Shown piece by piece: positions 12,864 through 14,845 of a DNA stretch of 14,845 nucleotides. The position numbers were made by a program, and so were the translations under genes. Under the pieces are notes generated by a model. The model was not told the DNA's origin. It saw nothing but the letters and a program-made list of their open reading frames with translations, and did no database searches. Position 1 is the stretch's first letter. Every line of letters starts with the position of its first letter. Source of the stretch: Kiritimatiellia bacterium (GTDB lineage Bacteria > Verrucomicrobiota > Kiritimatiellia > RFP12 > DVOR01); the NCBI GenBank assembly GCA_017457555.1, contig JAFTHG010000062.1, positions 1-14,845 of the forward strand, written 5' to 3'.

Positions 12864-13726
12864 CGGAATGCATCTCCTTGTGGGCAGAGGACTCTTAAAA
12901 TGCGCGACATGACGTCTATTAGCGATGTCGAGCCAGTTAAAATCTGTTCCGCATGCGGGCCTATGGCCGCCAAAGGAACAGGGTTAAATGTGTGACCGCG
13001 TGTGCTGAGGTCTTCAATGTTGCCGTGGTCTGATGTTAGAACGAAAAGCGTGTCATCATCCAAACCCTGCAACAAGCCTTCCAGACAGGCGTCTAAAGAT
13101 TTCAAAACGGCTTCTGCTCGTTCACGATTTTGGGAATGACCGGCGATATCGGTTAAAAAGTACTCAAAGAGTGTGAAGTCGTTTTCTGCGGCAATTGAGA
13201 GGATTTGATCTGCTGCAATGGTTGGCGTGATGAGGGGGCCCGTATAGCCTTTGGGAATGACTGCTTCGCGTGTCAAATCATGCAATACAGCGCGACCGGC
13301 AAGCATATCGCGTTGGTAACGGATAACTTCAGGGGTTGTTAATGCCATAATGGTCGTAACACTTTTGAAACGACGCGCAGAAAGTTCATCCGGAGTATCA
13401 GCAAAGTAAGCATCTGCGAAGCAAACCTGAAGCCCTCTCCGACGTAATTCCATGAAGATATTGTTTTCCTGAAGCAATTTGCAGAGGGTTGGTCCGGGGA
13501 AGCCCTCCTTGTGGCGTCCCATGACTTGTGCGGCATTTACTCCGGTGTAGAGCGTGGCTTGACCTGTTGCAGACTGGGGTAAGCCTGGCACATCTAAACG
13601 TGTATCTAATTGAACGGCGGCTTGCATCAACTTACAGAGCGTGGGGCATACTTCCGGGCAGACGGGATTTTTTTCCCCGGCTTCTCCGTAGCCTACGCCG
13701 TCAATGAAAACATATAGCACGCGCAT
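12860..13726 (-). CDS. Compact alkaline-phosphatase-superfamily metalloenzyme, phosphomutase-like (288 aa)
   Basis: A member of the superfamily of cofactor-independent phosphoglycerate mutase, phosphopentomutase and alkaline phosphatase, which use two metal ions and a Ser/Thr nucleophile. Metal and catalytic residues appear in order: FIDGVGYG (D9), PQSATGQATLYTG (nucleophile S52 or T54), TDIAGHSQN (D193, H197), TSDHGNIED (D233, H234) and GHTFNPVP (H245). Residues about 65-165 would form the cap. At 288 aa it is much shorter than iPGM (about 510) or phosphopentomutase (about 390), so glycolytic mutase activity is doubtful; a phosphatase or other phosphoryl transferase is as likely. It has no signal peptide. 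An AAGGG element lies 4 bp before the ATG. It overlaps the secreted Thr-rich protein gene by 4 bp. Confidence 0.82.
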   Translation of the reverse strand: MRVLYVFIDGVGYGEAGEKNPVCPEVCPTLCKLMQAAVQLDTRLDVPGLPQSATGQATLYTGVNAAQVMGRHKEGFPGPTLCKLLQENNIFMELRRRGLQVCFADAYFADTPDELSARRFKSVTTIMALTTPEVIRYQRDMLAGRAVLHDLTREAVIPKGYTGPLITPTIAADQILSIAAENDFTLFEYFLTDIAGHSQNRERAEAVLKSLDACLEGLLQGLDDDTLFVLTSDHGNIEDLSTRGHTFNPVPLAAIGPHAEQILTGSTSLIDVMSRILRVLCPQGDAFR

Positions 13727-13748
13727 AACGCCCTTATCATACCATATA

Positions 13749-13762
13749 ACGCGCGAGCGCGT
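13749..13762. repeat. GC-rich inverted repeat between the ABC ATPase and the metalloenzyme genes
   Basis: ACGCGC-GA-GCGCGT, a 14-bp perfect palindromic element in otherwise AT-rich DNA, 23 bp upstream of the metalloenzyme start. No T-run follows on the minus strand, so it is not a typical terminator. It may be an operator or a weak termination structure. Confidence 0.4.
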
Positions 13763-13834
13763 GAAGAAAGAAATACGCTTTTCAGTACGTTTTTCTACAT
13801 TAAACGTGAAATAATGGATCGTTGCGAACGTAAA

Positions 13835-14557
13835 TTACTTTAAGATTTCAGCTGTTGGACCATCCGCAATAATCTTTCCGTGATCAATTCGGATAACACG
13901 TTGACAATATTTACGAATGTCATTCATGCTGTGTGATACCAGAATGAGTGTCGTACCTTCAGCGAGCAAACCATTGATTCGTTTTTCACATTTGGCTGCG
14001 AAACTGGCATCTCCAACAGCCATTACTTCGTCAACCAGAAGGATTTCGGGGCGGATTGCTGTCGCAACACCAAATCCAAGACGTGCTTTCATGCCGGAAG
14101 AATACTGATACATGGGGGAGTCAATAAAATCTCCAATGTCAGCAAAGGCGATGATGTCGTCCATTAAAGCTTCCATTTCCTGACACGTCTTTCCTTGTAA
14201 GACGCCATTCAGCATAATGTTTTCGCGTCCGGAGAGTTCATGACTGAATCCTGCTCCTAAAGCCAACATCATTGCGATGCGCCCACGAACGTTTAATTCA
14301 CCGTCAAAACGCCGATAAACGCCGCCGATAACCGATAGGAGTGTTGTTTTCCCACAGCCATTGTGCCCCACGAGGCCAATCCGTTCACCACGATTAATGG
14401 TCAGATTGATATTATCTAACGCTGTAAACCACTTTCGGTTTGAACGATCTTTGATGTATTGCGCCAAGTGTAAGACAATATTTTTGAAACCATAGTGGCG
14501 CCGCTCAATTGCGAAACGCATGGTGACATTGCGGAGTTCAATAATCGGATCTGCCAT
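13835..14557 (-). CDS. Polysaccharide ABC exporter, ATP-binding subunit (240 aa)
   Basis: The ATPase of a Wzm/Wzt-type transporter that carries lipid-linked O-antigen, capsule or teichoic-acid-like polymer across the inner membrane. In the 240-residue form, Walker A is GHNGCGKT (64-71), the signature is YSSGM (152-156), Walker B is ILLVDE (172-177), followed by VMAVGD, and the switch His is H209 (LVSHSMND). The extended N-terminus before the core (FAIERRHYGFKNIVLHLAQY) is typical of this subfamily. The C-terminal carbohydrate-binding domain of long Wzt proteins is absent, so chain-length-coupled recognition is unlikely. A GTG at 14569 overlapping the permease stop is possible, but ATG 14557 has GAGG at 6 bp and starts a normal family N-terminus, so I prefer it. 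It is co-transcribed with the permease just upstream. Confidence 0.93.
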   Translation of the reverse strand: MADPIIELRNVTMRFAIERRHYGFKNIVLHLAQYIKDRSNRKWFTALDNINLTINRGERIGLVGHNGCGKTTLLSVIGGVYRRFDGELNVRGRIAMMLALGAGFSHELSGRENIMLNGVLQGKTCQEMEALMDDIIAFADIGDFIDSPMYQYSSGMKARLGFGVATAIRPEILLVDEVMAVGDASFAAKCEKRINGLLAEGTTLILVSHSMNDIRKYCQRVIRIDHGKIIADGPTAEILK

Positions 14558-14565
14558 AATGCACC

Positions 14566-14845
14566 TCACATCATTTCAGCAAAACGCGGTTCAAGCTTTT
14601 GGAAAATCCACCGCCCGATAAAGAAGACGAGTGTGCTGATAATTGCCATGTAAAGGAAACGTTCCGGATGGAAACCGGGTTCATGGAAGATATCACGCCA
14701 AGTGCATAGGATGTTGGTCATCGGATTTAATTCATAAATCTTCAACAAATGCAAAGCGCCTGCCTCTGTCAATTTTTCTTTTACCAACGTAAAGGGAATG
14801 AAGACGGGAGAGAGGAAGAGCCACATCATCATCACGATTGTAATA
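14566..14845 (-). CDS. Polysaccharide ABC exporter, permease subunit, C-terminal part (partial)
   Basis: The frame is open to the window edge and the N-terminal part is missing. The visible 92 residues hold two membrane segments (MMMWLFLSPVFIPFTLV and LYMAIISTLVFFIGRWIF) and the conserved 'SPVF-P ... LNPM' pattern of ABC-2 type polysaccharide permeases (Wzm, TagG, KpsM group). The stop TGA at 14566-14568 lies 8 bp before the ATP-binding subunit start. With that gene it forms an export system for a surface polysaccharide. Confidence 0.85.
   Translation of the reverse strand, partial: ITIVMMMWLFLSPVFIPFTLVKEKLTEAGALHLLKIYELNPMTNILCTWRDIFHEPGFHPERFLYMAIISTLVFFIGRWIFQKLEPRFAEMM

Overview
The window suggests a bacterium of the Planctomycetes-Verrucomicrobia-Chlamydiae (PVC) group, most likely an anaerobe of the Kiritimatiellota, Lentisphaerota or Verrucomicrobiota. 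The best single clue is a 51-residue gene at 8825-8980. Its product matches, as I recall the family, the small basic protein family typical of Chlamydiae and Verrucomicrobia relatives. A Tat-exported Cys-type sulfatase and a rubrerythrin fit this placement. It rests on recognition by eye, not on a search.

Layout. (1) 1-3547, plus strand: a piece of phage DNA. It holds the probable tail of an upstream gene, a strong hairpin, a 692-aa portal-like protein and a 429-aa helical protein carrying eight consecutive 11-residue repeats. (2) 3548-3738: a junction without genes. It carries a 16-bp sequence twice in direct orientation, possibly a mobile-element end or an attachment relic, then the promoter of the next gene. 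(3) 3739-6021, plus: a secreted sulfatase with an extra C-terminal domain, closed by a strong terminator. (4) 6083-6162: an imperfect 40-bp tandem repeat. (5) 6169-8684, minus: a UvrD/Rep-type helicase followed by a small exported protein. (6) 8825-8980, minus: the PVC small basic protein with its own promoter and terminator. (7) 8981-9393: a long divergent intergenic region with promoters on both sides. (8) 9394-10603, plus: rubrerythrin and an exported thioredoxin-like protein, each with its own terminator. (9) 10830-13726, minus: a compact phosphomutase/alkaline-phosphatase-superfamily enzyme, a secreted Thr-rich protein overlapping it by 4 bp, then purM and a terminator. (10) 13835-14845, minus: an ABC exporter for a surface polysaccharide (permease fragment plus ATPase).

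How they work together: the chromosomal genes are mostly short independent units. Rubrerythrin belongs to peroxide defence and the thioredoxin-like protein to extracytoplasmic redox. The sulfatase points to use of sulfated glycans. The ABC pair moves O-antigen or capsule-type polysaccharide to the surface. PurM makes AIR for purine synthesis. No complete new defence or mobile system is visible. The least explained parts are the hendecad-repeat phage protein, the phage/chromosome junction, the coupled enzyme plus secreted-protein pair, and the repeats and putative leader structures between genes.
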